From Lutibacter sp. (lineage in GTDB: Bacteria; Bacteroidota; Bacteroidia; Flavobacteriales; Flavobacteriaceae), in NCBI GenBank assembly GCA_030694935.1, contig JAUYUA010000066.1:1-56807 (forward strand): a stretch of 56,807 bases of DNA, in the 5' to 3' direction. Below are positions 26,011-34,538 of this stretch, piece after piece; position 1 is the stretch's first letter, and every line of letters starts with the position of its first letter. The notes under the pieces are model-generated. The model was not told where the DNA came from. It worked only from the letters and a program-made list of their open reading frames with translations, and searched no databases. The position numbers and the translations under genes were made by a program.

Positions 26011-26767
26011 AAACGTTTTTTGAGTTTTGTGTGGTTATTTCAGCAATTTCTTGCGGAGTCAAGTTATAAATTTCAGCCAATTTATTTAATACTTGTATAA
26101 TATAACTGCTTTCATTTCTTTTTCCGCGGAAAGGTATTGGCGCCAAATAAGGAGAATCGGTCTCCAAAACAATTTGTTCCAAAGGAATTTCATGCAGAAA
26201 CTGGTCTATTTTTCCGTTTTTAAAAGTGACCACGCCTCCAATCCCCAATTTCATATTATAGGAAATGGCTTTTTTAGCCTGTGCTAAATTTCCTGTAAAG
26301 CAATGGAAAATACCAAAAAGTTGGTTGTCTTTTACTTCATCCAAAACTTCAAAAATTTCATCAAAAGCATCTCGGCAATGAATTACGATGGGCATATTTT
26401 TTTCTTTTGCCCATGAAATTTGGGTTTTAAAAGCAATTTGTTGTTGTTTCAGCAAAGTTTTGTCCCAAAACAAATCGATGCCAATTTCACCAACGGCATA
26501 AAAATTTCTTTTATGGAGCCATTGTTTTACAAAAGCCAATTCTTCTTCAAAATTTTCTTTTACGTGTGTTGGGTGCAAACCCATCATTAAAAAAATATTT
26601 TCAGGAAAAGATTGCTCTAAATCTAACATCGCATTTAAATAAGTTGAATCAATGGCAGGAACAAAAAAACGGGAAACTCCGGCATTTATGGCACGATGAA
26701 TCATCTCATTTCTGTCGGCATCAAATTGTTCACTGTACAAATGTGTGTGCGTGTCGGTAATTATCAT
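26000..26767 (-). CDS. TatD-family metal-dependent nuclease
   Basis: The 255-residue protein is a TatD-type amidohydrolase-fold DNase. Metal ligands are seen as H7 and H9 in DTHTH, the glutamate in GEIGID, the histidines in VIHCRD and FHCFTG, and the aspartate in ETDSPYL. The open frame reaches 26923, but the first 52 residues of that reading are unlike the family and precede the promoter; ATG 26767 is right. TatD enzymes help in DNA repair and degradation. It overlaps ogt, also a repair gene. Confidence 0.93.
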   Translation of the reverse strand: MIITDTHTHLYSEQFDADRNEMIHRAINAGVSRFFVPAIDSTYLNAMLDLEQSFPENIFLMMGLHPTHVKENFEEELAFVKQWLHKRNFYAVGEIGIDLFWDKTLLKQQQIAFKTQISWAKEKNMPIVIHCRDAFDEIFEVLDEVKDNQLFGIFHCFTGNLAQAKKAISYNMKLGIGGVVTFKNGKIDQFLHEIPLEQIVLETDSPYLAPIPFRGKRNESSYIIQVLNKLAEIYNLTPQEIAEITTQNSKNVFGI

Positions 26768-26771
26768 ATTG

Positions 26772-26779
26772 CAAAAGTA
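26772..26779 (-). promoter_or_regulatory. -7 promoter element of tatD-ogt, four bases from ATG
   Basis: The minus strand reads TACTTTTG, matching TAnnTTTG, followed by CAAT and then the ATG at 26767. This is the same four-base spacing as in front of metB and glyS. Confidence 0.6.
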
Positions 26780-26921
26780 AACAAAGTTTGAAAGATGGGG
26801 AATTTTGTTTTCGTGGTTGGTTTTCAATTTTGGCAGAATTATTCTTATTAATTTAAGGCTGCGTATTCTATGATAAAAACCAAGTAAAAAATTATAAAAA
26901 ATCAATTCAGACAAAATTAGC

Positions 26922-26957
26922 ATTTAACCGCAAAGGAAATTCGCAAAGTCCGCAAAG
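26922..26957 (+). repeat. AACCGCAAAG-type repeat, module 1 of composite B
   Basis: ATTTAACCGCAAAG, then TTCGCAAAGTCCGCAAAG. It is the first of three modules in the same order as at 9941-10142. Confidence 0.6.
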
Positions 26958-26979
26958 AAAATTCGACAATTTTTAATTC

Positions 26980-27007
26980 TAAAATCGTAAATCAAAAATC
27001 GTAAATC
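26980..27007. repeat. ATTTACGATT-type repeat, module 2 of composite B
   Basis: AAAATCGTAAATC is repeated twice in tandem with a short spacer. It links module 1 and the structured element. Confidence 0.6.
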
Positions 27008-27150
27008 ATTTGCGTTAGTGATAGCAGCGATATCCTTTTTTGTAATGAAATGGAAAAAAAGATTTAGCGAATAGCACGACCCGCCAGTTGGCGGGCAGGC
27101 CCGCCAGCTGGCGGGGAACGCCCACCAAAAAGGCAGGCAGGCCCAAATTT
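27008..27150 (+). ncRNA. Candidate structured RNA or mobile hairpin element, copy B
   Basis: The helices of copy A recur: the outer stem GCGTT (27012-27016) with AACGC (27117-27121), the inner stem ATCCTTTTTT (27032-27041) with AAAAAAAGAT (27054-27063), and a GC hairpin at about 27069-27116 that is longer than in copy A. The sequence ACGACCCGCCAG is shared. It lies in a 595-base gap between divergent genes (tatD and the TonB-type gene), of which the rest is featureless AT-rich DNA. Confidence 0.5.
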
Positions 27151-27362
27151 TCTTTAACAGTTTTCATTTATTTTTTGAACTTATTTTTTAATTGCAAAAC
27201 GTTGTAACTAAGTTAAAATTTTTGTAACTTTAATGTGATAAATACCTTGCAAGATATTGCTGCTATAAAGTTTTCTTGTGTATGAATTTCTTGCATTATA
27301 AATTACACTGTTTAAACAGTTTTTTTTAGAATTATTCTTGTTTAACATTTAACAATGTTCTC

Positions 27363-28094
27363 ATGCAAGTCAAAAAATATCCCAGCGCAAAATTAGAAAA
27401 TTACACTAAAATTTTAATACAATTGAGTTTTGTGTTTTCATTATTCCTAGTTTATGAATTTTTAACATTGAAATCTTATCCCCGAGACGTCCAAGAAATA
27501 ATTGGAACACTTATAAATATTGACGACAATGAAAAATTGATTGAGGTGAAGCCAATAGAGCTAGAGGTGAAGCCCGAAACCAGAGTTGCGCTTCCCGAAA
27601 AAATATTAAAAGTGGAAGATGATGTTGACATTAAAGAAACAGTGATAGAATCTACCGAAAGCAATCAGCTTGATGCCGTTAAAATTACCGCGCCGAAAGA
27701 AATGGTAGCAGTGGTTGATGAAGAAGAAGTTGTTGAGGATGTTGCATTTGTGGTGATTGAAAATGTGCCTATTTATCCTGGTTGTAAGGGCAGTAATAGT
27801 GAACTTAGGGCTTGTTTTTCTGACAAGATTGCGAAGTTTGTTGCAGAAAAATTCAATATAGAACTGGCTTCCGATTTGGGTTTGACTCCGGGAAGCATCC
27901 AAAAAATTTTCGTGGTTTTTAAAATTGACAAGAATGGCAATATTACTGATATAAATGCGAGAGCGCCACATAAAAAATTGCAGGAAGAAGCGATAAGAGT
28001 GATTAATTTATTGCCAAAAATGACACCGGGAATGCAACGTGGCAAGCCTGTTGGCGTAAAATATGGATTGCCAATTGTTTTTAAGGTTGAATAA
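27363..28094 (+). CDS. TonB-family energy transducer
   Basis: The 243-residue protein has one membrane span (about 18-36), an acidic and proline-poor linker (40-120) and a TonB C-terminal domain (about 165-243) with the pattern VVFKIDKNGNITDINARAPHK and a final YGLPIVFKVE. The motif VPIYPGC is typical of Bacteroidota TonB-like proteins. TonB proteins carry proton-motive energy to outer-membrane transporters; no ExbBD or receptor genes are next to it. A terminator follows directly. Confidence 0.9.
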   Translation: MQVKKYPSAKLENYTKILIQLSFVFSLFLVYEFLTLKSYPRDVQEIIGTLINIDDNEKLIEVKPIELEVKPETRVALPEKILKVEDDVDIKETVIESTESNQLDAVKITAPKEMVAVVDEEEVVEDVAFVVIENVPIYPGCKGSNSELRACFSDKIAKFVAEKFNIELASDLGLTPGSIQKIFVVFKIDKNGNITDINARAPHKKLQEEAIRVINLLPKMTPGMQRGKPVGVKYGLPIVFKVE

Positions 28095-28108
28095 ATATAT
28101 TTAGATTT

Positions 28109-28137
28109 AAAAATCCCGCAAAAGCGGGATTTTTTTG
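28109..28137 (+). terminator. Intrinsic terminator after the TonB-type gene
   Basis: AAATCCCGC (28111-28119) and GCGGGATTT (28124-28132) pair around an AAAA loop and are followed by a run of T. Confidence 0.9.
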
Positions 28138-28401
28138 TAAATAACAATCTTGGTTGTAAAGTTAATTGGTTTATGGCCACTCAATTATTCATTTTTAATT
28201 TTTATGTCAATTATTCAACTTTGAACGACTAAAATTTTCATCGAAATCTAAGCATATTGGTATAGAAATTAGCTAAATTCAAAATGGCTGCGACTGGTTA
28301 GTTTTAAGTAAATTTTGATTTATTGATATCTTTTGGCATTGAAATTTTTAAACCATAATTCAACTTATTATGAGAAGGGTCGTTTTATCGGTTATTAACC
28401 T

Positions 28402-28417
28402 TATTTTTGTACATTTG
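28402..28417 (+). promoter_or_regulatory. Two adjacent -7 promoter elements before deoC
   Basis: TATTTTTG (28402-28409) is directly followed by TACATTTG (28410-28417); both match TAnnTTTG. The second would leave a leader of about 60 bases before the ATG at 28485. Confidence 0.5.
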
Positions 28418-28484
28418 AAAAACAGATAAGAACTTGTTTTAAGCGCAAATATTTAATTTGAAATTTAGAAAATATAAGAAATAA

Positions 28485-29381
28485 ATGATACCGAATTTAG
28501 ATAATTTACCGGTTTATGATACCGCTGGGGTAAATGAACGCATCGCGCGTTTTTGCTCTCGAAGCATCAAATCGAACTCAAAACTTGAAGGGCTAAAGCT
28601 TGCGTTAAGCATGGTTGACTTAACTACCTTGGAGGGGAAAGACACAACAGGAAAAGTGCAACAAATTTGCTATAAGGCAATGCATCCCCACGACACGCTA
28701 AAAAATATCCCCAAAGTTGCGGCAGTTTGTGTTTATCCGGCGCAGGTTGCCATTGCAATAAAAGCGCTAAAAGGCAGCGGCATTCAAGTTGCGTCGGTGG
28801 CAACGGCATTTCCAAGCGGACAGTCTAGTTTAGAAGTAAAATTGCTCGACACAAAATTTGCTGTGGATCAGGGAGCAAATGAAATTGATATGGTTATTTC
28901 CAGAGGTCAATTTCTTGCAGGCAATTACCAATATGTTTTTGATGAAATTGTTGCCGTAAAAAAAGTTTGCGGACAAGCCCATTTAAAAGTTATTTTGGAA
29001 ACCGGTGAATTAGATACGTTAGATAATGTGAGAAAAGCCAGTGAATTGGCAATTTACGCAGGAGCCGATTTTATTAAAACGTCTACAGGAAAAATTCAGC
29101 CCGCGGCAACCATGCAAGTCACTTATGTTATGTTGGATGCCATAAAAGATTATTATATAAAAACCGGAAAAATGATAGGAATGAAACCTGCCGGCGGAAT
29201 TTCAACTTCTAAAATTGCCTTGCAATATTTGGTGATGCTCAATGAAGTTTTAGGGGAAAAATGGATGAACAAAAATTATTTCCGATTTGGGGCCAGCAGT
29301 TTAGTCAATGACATTTTAATGCAATTGGTTAAAGCGGAAACAGGTAACTATCAATCAGGTAATTATTTTTCAAAAGATTAA
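28485..29381 (+). CDS. deoC: Deoxyribose-phosphate aldolase
   Basis: DeoC splits 2-deoxyribose 5-phosphate into acetaldehyde and glyceraldehyde 3-phosphate. The Schiff-base lysine is K198 in FIKTSTGK, with the second active-site lysine in MKPAGGI. At 298 residues it is longer than the short bacterial type (about 220-250), as in the eukaryote-like DeoC group. The aldehyde dehydrogenase gene starts two bases after its stop, so the acetaldehyde produced could be oxidised by the next gene product. Confidence 0.94.
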   Translation: MIPNLDNLPVYDTAGVNERIARFCSRSIKSNSKLEGLKLALSMVDLTTLEGKDTTGKVQQICYKAMHPHDTLKNIPKVAAVCVYPAQVAIAIKALKGSGIQVASVATAFPSGQSSLEVKLLDTKFAVDQGANEIDMVISRGQFLAGNYQYVFDEIVAVKKVCGQAHLKVILETGELDTLDNVRKASELAIYAGADFIKTSTGKIQPAATMQVTYVMLDAIKDYYIKTGKMIGMKPAGGISTSKIALQYLVMLNEVLGEKWMNKNYFRFGASSLVNDILMQLVKAETGNYQSGNYFSKD

Positions 29382-29383
29382 TT

Positions 29384-30850
29384 ATGCAAAAAAAATCAGA
29401 AAATAAGATGTTTAAAGCTTCTTGGGCTTACGATGAAGCTCCAGAAAGCACCAATCATATCCAACTTAAAAAGAAATATGATTTGTATATTGACGGTAAA
29501 TTCACAAAACCCGTAAAAGGCCAATATTTTGATACCATTGATCCATCAACCAACGAAATAATTGCGAGTGTTGCAGAGGCAACTTCCGAAGATATAGACA
29601 AGGCTGTTGAAGCGGCAAAAAAAGCATTTGTGGGCTGGTCTAAATTATCGGGAAAAGAACGCGGAAAATATATATTTAGAATTGCAAGACTCATTCAGGA
29701 ACGCGCGCGTGAATTTGCGGTGATTGAGAGTTTGGACGGCGGGAAACCAATCAGAGAATCAAGAGATATTGACATTCCTTTGGCCGCCAATCACTTTTTT
29801 TATTATGCCGGCTGGGCCGATAAATTGGCTTATGCCTTTCCCAACAGATCGCCCAAACCGATTGGCGTGGTGGGACAAATTATTCCTTGGAATTTTCCGC
29901 TTTTAATGGCTGCCTGGAAACTTGCGCCTGCGCTGGCAACAGGAAACACCATTGTGTTAAAACCCGCTGAAACAACACCTTTAACCGCCTTAAAACTTGC
30001 CGAAATTATTCATGAAAGCGGTTTGCCAAAAGGCGTGGTGAATATTGTTACGGGAGCCGGGGAAACCGGAGCCGCCATTGTAAATCACCCAAATGTCGAT
30101 AAAATTGCTTTTACAGGCTCAACAAATGTTGGCAAATACATTCAGAAAGCGATTGCGGGCACCCACAAAAAATTAACTTTGGAATTGGGCGGAAAAGGCG
30201 CCAACATTATTTTTGAAGATGCCGCAATAGACCAGGCAGTAGAAGGAATCATTAATGCAATATTTTTTAACCAAGGCCACGTTTGTTGTGCAGGATCACG
30301 TTTGTTTGTCCAGGAATCCATTGCCAATTTGGTAATAGACAAGCTAAAAAACAGAATGGAAACTTTAATTGTTGGAAATCCGCTGGATAAAAATACGGAT
30401 ATTGGCGCCATAAATTCAAAAAAACAGCTACAAACCATAGAAAATTATATAAAAATCGGTTTGAATGAAGGCGGCGAAATTTACCAAGCAGACTGTAAAT
30501 TGCCCACCAAAGGAAATTGGTGTGCGCCAACCTTGTTTTTAAACGTGTCACAATCGCATCGCATTGTGCAGGAAGAAATATTTGGGCCTGTTTTGGCCAT
30601 TCAAACTTTTAGGACTATTGATGAGGTGATTGAAAAAGCCAACAACACGCCTTATGGATTATCGGCAGGCGTTTGGACCCAAAATGGCGCTAAAATATTC
30701 CATTTAACCCAAAAATTAAAGGCCGGTGTTGTTTGGGCAAATACTTTTAACAAATTTGACGCAACCTCCCCTTTTGGAGGCACTAAAGAAAGCGGATTTG
30801 GCAGAGAAGGTGGTTTACACGGTTTAAAACCTTATGTAAAATTTGATTAA
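29384..30850 (+). CDS. Aldehyde dehydrogenase (ALDH16-like N-terminal unit)
   Basis: The 488-residue NAD(P)-dependent dehydrogenase is complete. IPWNFP (167-172) and FTGST (243-247) bind the cofactor; the general base is E267 in LELGG and the nucleophile is C301 in NQGHVCCAG. The pairing with deoC and with a following, catalytically empty ALDH-like gene matches the arrangement of ALDH16, where the two are fused. The substrate may be acetaldehyde or glyceraldehyde phosphate from DeoC; that is inference. Confidence 0.92.
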   Translation: MQKKSENKMFKASWAYDEAPESTNHIQLKKKYDLYIDGKFTKPVKGQYFDTIDPSTNEIIASVAEATSEDIDKAVEAAKKAFVGWSKLSGKERGKYIFRIARLIQERAREFAVIESLDGGKPIRESRDIDIPLAANHFFYYAGWADKLAYAFPNRSPKPIGVVGQIIPWNFPLLMAAWKLAPALATGNTIVLKPAETTPLTALKLAEIIHESGLPKGVVNIVTGAGETGAAIVNHPNVDKIAFTGSTNVGKYIQKAIAGTHKKLTLELGGKGANIIFEDAAIDQAVEGIINAIFFNQGHVCCAGSRLFVQESIANLVIDKLKNRMETLIVGNPLDKNTDIGAINSKKQLQTIENYIKIGLNEGGEIYQADCKLPTKGNWCAPTLFLNVSQSHRIVQEEIFGPVLAIQTFRTIDEVIEKANNTPYGLSAGVWTQNGAKIFHLTQKLKAGVVWANTFNKFDATSPFGGTKESGFGREGGLHGLKPYVKFD

Positions 30851-30868
30851 TTATTTTTTAGGAAGATT

Positions 30869-31729
30869 ATGAGTAGATTAGCTATACAAAAAACGTACAA
30901 ATTATATATAGGCGGTAAATTTCCCAGATCGGAGTCGGGAAGATTTTACGCAATTAATGACTCCAAAGGAAATTTAATTGCCAATATGTGTTTGGCCTCT
31001 CGAAAAGATTTTAGGAACGCCGTTGTTATTGCCAGAAATGCGCAAAGTTCTTGGGCAAATTCATCCGCACTCAATAAAGGCCAAATTTTATATCGCATTG
31101 CAGAAATGCTCGAGGGAAGAAAAGAACAATTTATTGCCGAATTAATTGCCCAGGGTGAAACCGCCGAAAATGCAAAAACTGAAGTGCTTCTTGCCATTGA
31201 CCGGTTGGTCTATTTTGCAGGCTGGAGCGACAAATACCAACAGTTTTTTAGTTGCATAAATCCGGTTTCAAGCGCACACTTTAATTTTTCTGTGCTCGAG
31301 CCTGTTGGCGTTGTTGCCGTAATCGCCCCCGAAAAACAATCTTTATTGGGGTTGATTTCTGTAATTGCCCCGGCAATTGTTGGCGGAAATACGGTAATTG
31401 TTCTGGCTTCTGAATCAAAACCATTGTCGGCCATTTCTTTTGCTGAAGTATTAAATTCTTCCGATGTACCGGGCGGTGTCGTAAATATTTTAACAGGGAA
31501 AAAAGAGGAATTGGTGAATCAATTTGCGTCTCATATGGATGTAAATTCAATCATATATTGCGGTGCCGACGAGCCGTTAATGTTATCCATTAGCGAATTG
31601 GCAAGCAATAACGTTAAAAGGACCACTTTTTACAAAAAAAATGATTGGGCAAGCGACTCTTGTGAATCGCCATATTTTATTGAGAAAACACAAGAAGTTA
31701 AAACAACTTGGCATCCAACTGAGATTTAA
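30869..31729 (+). CDS. Catalytically empty aldehyde-dehydrogenase-like subunit
   Basis: The 286-residue protein aligns with the first half of an aldehyde dehydrogenase: YKLYIGGKFPRSESGR at the start, the EPVGVVAVIAPE strand where IPWNFP is expected, and the Rossmann portion up to YCGADEP. It stops before the catalytic domain, so there is no catalytic cysteine and no LELGG. The C-terminal unit of ALDH16 likewise lacks the catalytic residues and serves structure. No frameshift or late stop is seen; the frame ends cleanly with its own tail. It starts 18 bases after the full enzyme. Confidence 0.85.
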   Translation: MSRLAIQKTYKLYIGGKFPRSESGRFYAINDSKGNLIANMCLASRKDFRNAVVIARNAQSSWANSSALNKGQILYRIAEMLEGRKEQFIAELIAQGETAENAKTEVLLAIDRLVYFAGWSDKYQQFFSCINPVSSAHFNFSVLEPVGVVAVIAPEKQSLLGLISVIAPAIVGGNTVIVLASESKPLSAISFAEVLNSSDVPGGVVNILTGKKEELVNQFASHMDVNSIIYCGADEPLMLSISELASNNVKRTTFYKKNDWASDSCESPYFIEKTQEVKTTWHPTEI

Positions 31730-31799
31730 AATATAAATATTTGGCTCGCTTTAGCATAAAAGAAAAGGTTTTAAAAAATTAAAATGTAATTATTATTTA

Positions 31800-32378
31800 A
31801 TGGATATCCACTATTTCGCACACGAAACAGCCATTATAGATGAAGGCTGCGACATTGGAAAAGGAACTAAAATATGGCATTTCAGCCATATTATGTCCAA
31901 TTCAAAAATTGGCGAAAATTGCAATATTGGCCAAAATGTGGTGATTTCGCCGCGTGTGCTTTTGGGCAAAAACGTAAAAGTGCAAAACAATGTTTCCATT
32001 TATTCGGGCGTTATTTGTGAAGATGATGTTTTTTTGGGGCCAAGTATGGTGTTTACCAATGTTATAAATCCCAGAAGTGCCATCATTCGAAAAGATGAAT
32101 ACCAGGAAACTTTGGTCAAAAAAGGCGCAAGCATTGGCGCAAATGCCACCATTATTTGCGGCAACCAAATTGGCGAATATGCTTTAATTGGCGCGGGCGC
32201 AGTTGTCACCAAACCAGTATTGCCTTATGCTTTGGTTGTTGGAAATCCTTCAAAACAAATTGGCTGGATCAGCGAATATGGCCATCGTTTAAACTTTGAC
32301 GAAAACGGATTCGCAACCTGTGTTGAAAGTGGCGATAAGTATGAATTAAAAGACAATAAAGTGCTAAAAATCTCGTAA
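31800..32378 (+). CDS. Left-handed beta-helix N-acetyltransferase (WbpD/WlbB-like)
   Basis: The 192-residue protein consists of hexapeptide repeats ([18 protein letters not shown] and so on) that form a left-handed beta-helix, with the catalytic-type motif WHFSHI early. It is similar to WbpD/WlbB, which acetylates a 3-amino sugar of the glucuronate series for O-antigens. The acceptor here is not known; no sugar aminotransferase is adjacent. It lies nine bases ahead of remB on the same strand. Confidence 0.88.
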   Translation: MDIHYFAHETAIIDEGCDIGKGTKIWHFSHIMSNSKIGENCNIGQNVVISPRVLLGKNVKVQNNVSIYSGVICEDDVFLGPSMVFTNVINPRSAIIRKDEYQETLVKKGASIGANATIICGNQIGEYALIGAGAVVTKPVLPYALVVGNPSKQIGWISEYGHRLNFDENGFATCVESGDKYELKDNKVLKIS

Positions 32379-32387
32379 TAATCTACA

Positions 32388-34457
32388 ATGAACAAGTTAT
32401 TTTTAAGTTTTCTGCTGCTTTTTTCATCCGTTTCAGTGTTTTCTCAAATGGAAAAATATCCGGTTTTTAAAAATTGTGATTCCGCTGTTATTTCTGAATT
32501 GGAGTTTTGTTTCAGAAATGAGCTTAAAAACGCCGTGATTGCGGAATTCAAAATTCCAGAAAACTTAAAAAAAGATGGATATAAAGCAACCACCAATATT
32601 GTTTTTTTGGTTAATGCTTCAGGAAATTTTAAAGTCATTTATGTAAATTCTCCCTACAAAGAATTGAAGGCCGAAATTGAACGTGTTTTTGCGACATTGC
32701 CAACAATTACGCCCGCCAAATACAACAATCATGCGATTGAAATGCAGTTTGTGTTTCCTTTAAAAATTCCTTTGGAAGACAATGCAGAAGAAATAATTAC
32801 CAAAAATGAAATTGTGGTGGCAGAAGCATTTCCGAAGAAACAGGAAGAATTAGCGTTAACACAACCTAAAACAACCTTGTTCCCTGAACACAAAAGTGAG
32901 TTACACATTCCTTTCACGCACGCAACTTACAATGCATACGACGCGTATTTAAACAATGCCGGCAATTCACACACGGCGGTTAAACCTTATTTGTACAATG
33001 AAGTGCGCGAATATGTGGATTTGGATGCGCTTAAAAATAAATTAATTACGCCAAAATCCACCTGGTTTGGCAGGAAGTTGTTCAATGAGCATATGGCTTA
33101 TGTTCAGGGAAAAGACTTTTGGTTTACCATAAACCCAATGGTTGATTTGCAATTGGGAAAAGACAGTGAGGGCGTTAAAACCTACAACAATACGCGCGCC
33201 ATTCAGGTAAATGGCGCAATTGGAAAAACGCTTAGTTTTTCAACCAGTTTTTATGAAAGCCAGGGGCGATTTGCCAATTATGTAAACGAGTATGCAGAAT
33301 CCATAAAACCTTCAGGCGGAAATCCGGCCATTATTCCCGGACGCGGCATTGCAAAGCCTTTTCAGGAAGACGCCTACGATTATCCGGTGGCTGAAGCCTA
33401 TATTTCCTATACGCCAAGCAGTCATTTTAACTTTCAGTTTGGCCGTGGAAAAAACTTTATAGGAGATGGTTATCGTTCTTTATTTTTGTCGGATGTGGCT
33501 TCTCCCTATCCGTATTTTAAAATTTCCACCGATTTTTGGAAAATAAAATACACCAATTTTTTTATGTGGATGCAAGATGTGAGACCTGAATTGACAGTGG
33601 ACGGTGCTTACAAGCAAAAATATATGGCGATGCATTATTTAGACTGGAACGTTACAAAAAAATTCAATATCGGATTGTTTGAAACCGTTATTTGGGACGA
33701 TGCAAACAGCAGGGGTTTTGACGTTAATTATGTAAATCCGCTTATTTTTTATTCTGCGGTAGAGTTTGCCACAGGTTCAAGAGCCGGAAATACAACGCTC
33801 GGACTTAGTTTAAAATATAAATTGAAAGCAGTTACGCTTTATTCCCAATTGTTGTTAGATGATTTCAGGGTGGGTGAAATGACCAGCAGCAGCGGTTGGT
33901 GGGCCAATAAATTTGGATTCCAGATTGGCGCAAAGTATTACAACGCTTTTAAGGTGGAAAATTTATTTTTACAGGCCGAATTTAACGCCGTGCGACCTTA
34001 CACCTATTCTCACGATGAATTAAACCTTAATTTTGGACATAACAACCAACCGCTGGCGCATTTGTGGGGCGCTAATTTTAGGGAAGCCGTTGGGATTATG
34101 AATTATGCCAAAAACCGATGGTTTGCAAACGCAAAAGTTGTTGTTGGGAAAAAAGGCTTTGATTATGCCGACGGAACAGATACAAAAAGTTACGGCGGCG
34201 ATGTTTTTGCCGACAATGATGACCGGGTTTCAGATTATGGCAATACGATTGGACAAGGCAATGTAGCCAATGTTTTTATAGGCGATTTGCAGATGGGTTA
34301 TTTGGTGAATCCTGCCACCAATTTAAAATTATTTGGTGGTGTAACGTACAGAAAATTTGATCCTACAGCGCCGGCAATAGGTTTTTCTGCATCAAATTCC
34401 ACTTGGATTTCCTTCGGATTAAAAACCGATGTGTTTAACTGGTATTTCGATTTTTAA
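32388..34457 (+). CDS. remB: Gliding motility protein RemB-like outer-membrane protein
   Basis: The 689-residue protein has a signal peptide (1-19, SVFSQ), an N-terminal region (about 55-125) with the rhythm of a TonB C-terminal domain (NIVFLVNASGNFKVIYVNSPYKEL), a linker and a large C-terminal beta-barrel (about 200-689) with many aromatic strands, resembling Wzi-type barrels. I recognise it as RemB, a protein linked to gliding in Flavobacterium johnsoniae. Other gliding genes are not in the window. The final residue is phenylalanine, as usual for barrels. Confidence 0.78.
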   Translation: MNKLFLSFLLLFSSVSVFSQMEKYPVFKNCDSAVISELEFCFRNELKNAVIAEFKIPENLKKDGYKATTNIVFLVNASGNFKVIYVNSPYKELKAEIERVFATLPTITPAKYNNHAIEMQFVFPLKIPLEDNAEEIITKNEIVVAEAFPKKQEELALTQPKTTLFPEHKSELHIPFTHATYNAYDAYLNNAGNSHTAVKPYLYNEVREYVDLDALKNKLITPKSTWFGRKLFNEHMAYVQGKDFWFTINPMVDLQLGKDSEGVKTYNNTRAIQVNGAIGKTLSFSTSFYESQGRFANYVNEYAESIKPSGGNPAIIPGRGIAKPFQEDAYDYPVAEAYISYTPSSHFNFQFGRGKNFIGDGYRSLFLSDVASPYPYFKISTDFWKIKYTNFFMWMQDVRPELTVDGAYKQKYMAMHYLDWNVTKKFNIGLFETVIWDDANSRGFDVNYVNPLIFYSAVEFATGSRAGNTTLGLSLKYKLKAVTLYSQLLLDDFRVGEMTSSSGWWANKFGFQIGAKYYNAFKVENLFLQAEFNAVRPYTYSHDELNLNFGHNNQPLAHLWGANFREAVGIMNYAKNRWFANAKVVVGKKGFDYADGTDTKSYGGDVFADNDDRVSDYGNTIGQGNVANVFIGDLQMGYLVNPATNLKLFGGVTYRKFDPTAPAIGFSASNSTWISFGLKTDVFNWYFDF

Positions 34458-34480
34458 CTTAAATTATCCAAAAAGCACAT

Positions 34481-34522
34481 AAAAAAGCCGGAATTTCAAT
34501 AAATGAAATCCCGACTTTTTTC
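34481..34522. terminator. Bidirectional terminator between remB and the CoA-transferase
   Basis: AAAAAAGCCGGAATTTC and GAAATCCCGACTTTTTT pair imperfectly around an AATAAAT loop; A and T runs lie on both sides, serving both convergent genes. Confidence 0.75.
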
Positions 34523-34538
34523 GTCTTTGGGTTATTTT

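Larger units (their letters stand above)
28095..28484. other. 390-base intergenic stretch
   Basis: Apart from the TonB terminator at its start and the deoC promoter at 28402-28417, this AT-rich stretch shows no reading frame with a gene-like start and no repeat shared with the rest of the window. Confidence 0.7.

Noticed and set aside
26768-26923. 52-residue N-terminal extension of the TatD protein
   Set aside because: The metal-binding DTHTH motif should be near the start, and the -7 motif lies inside the extension.
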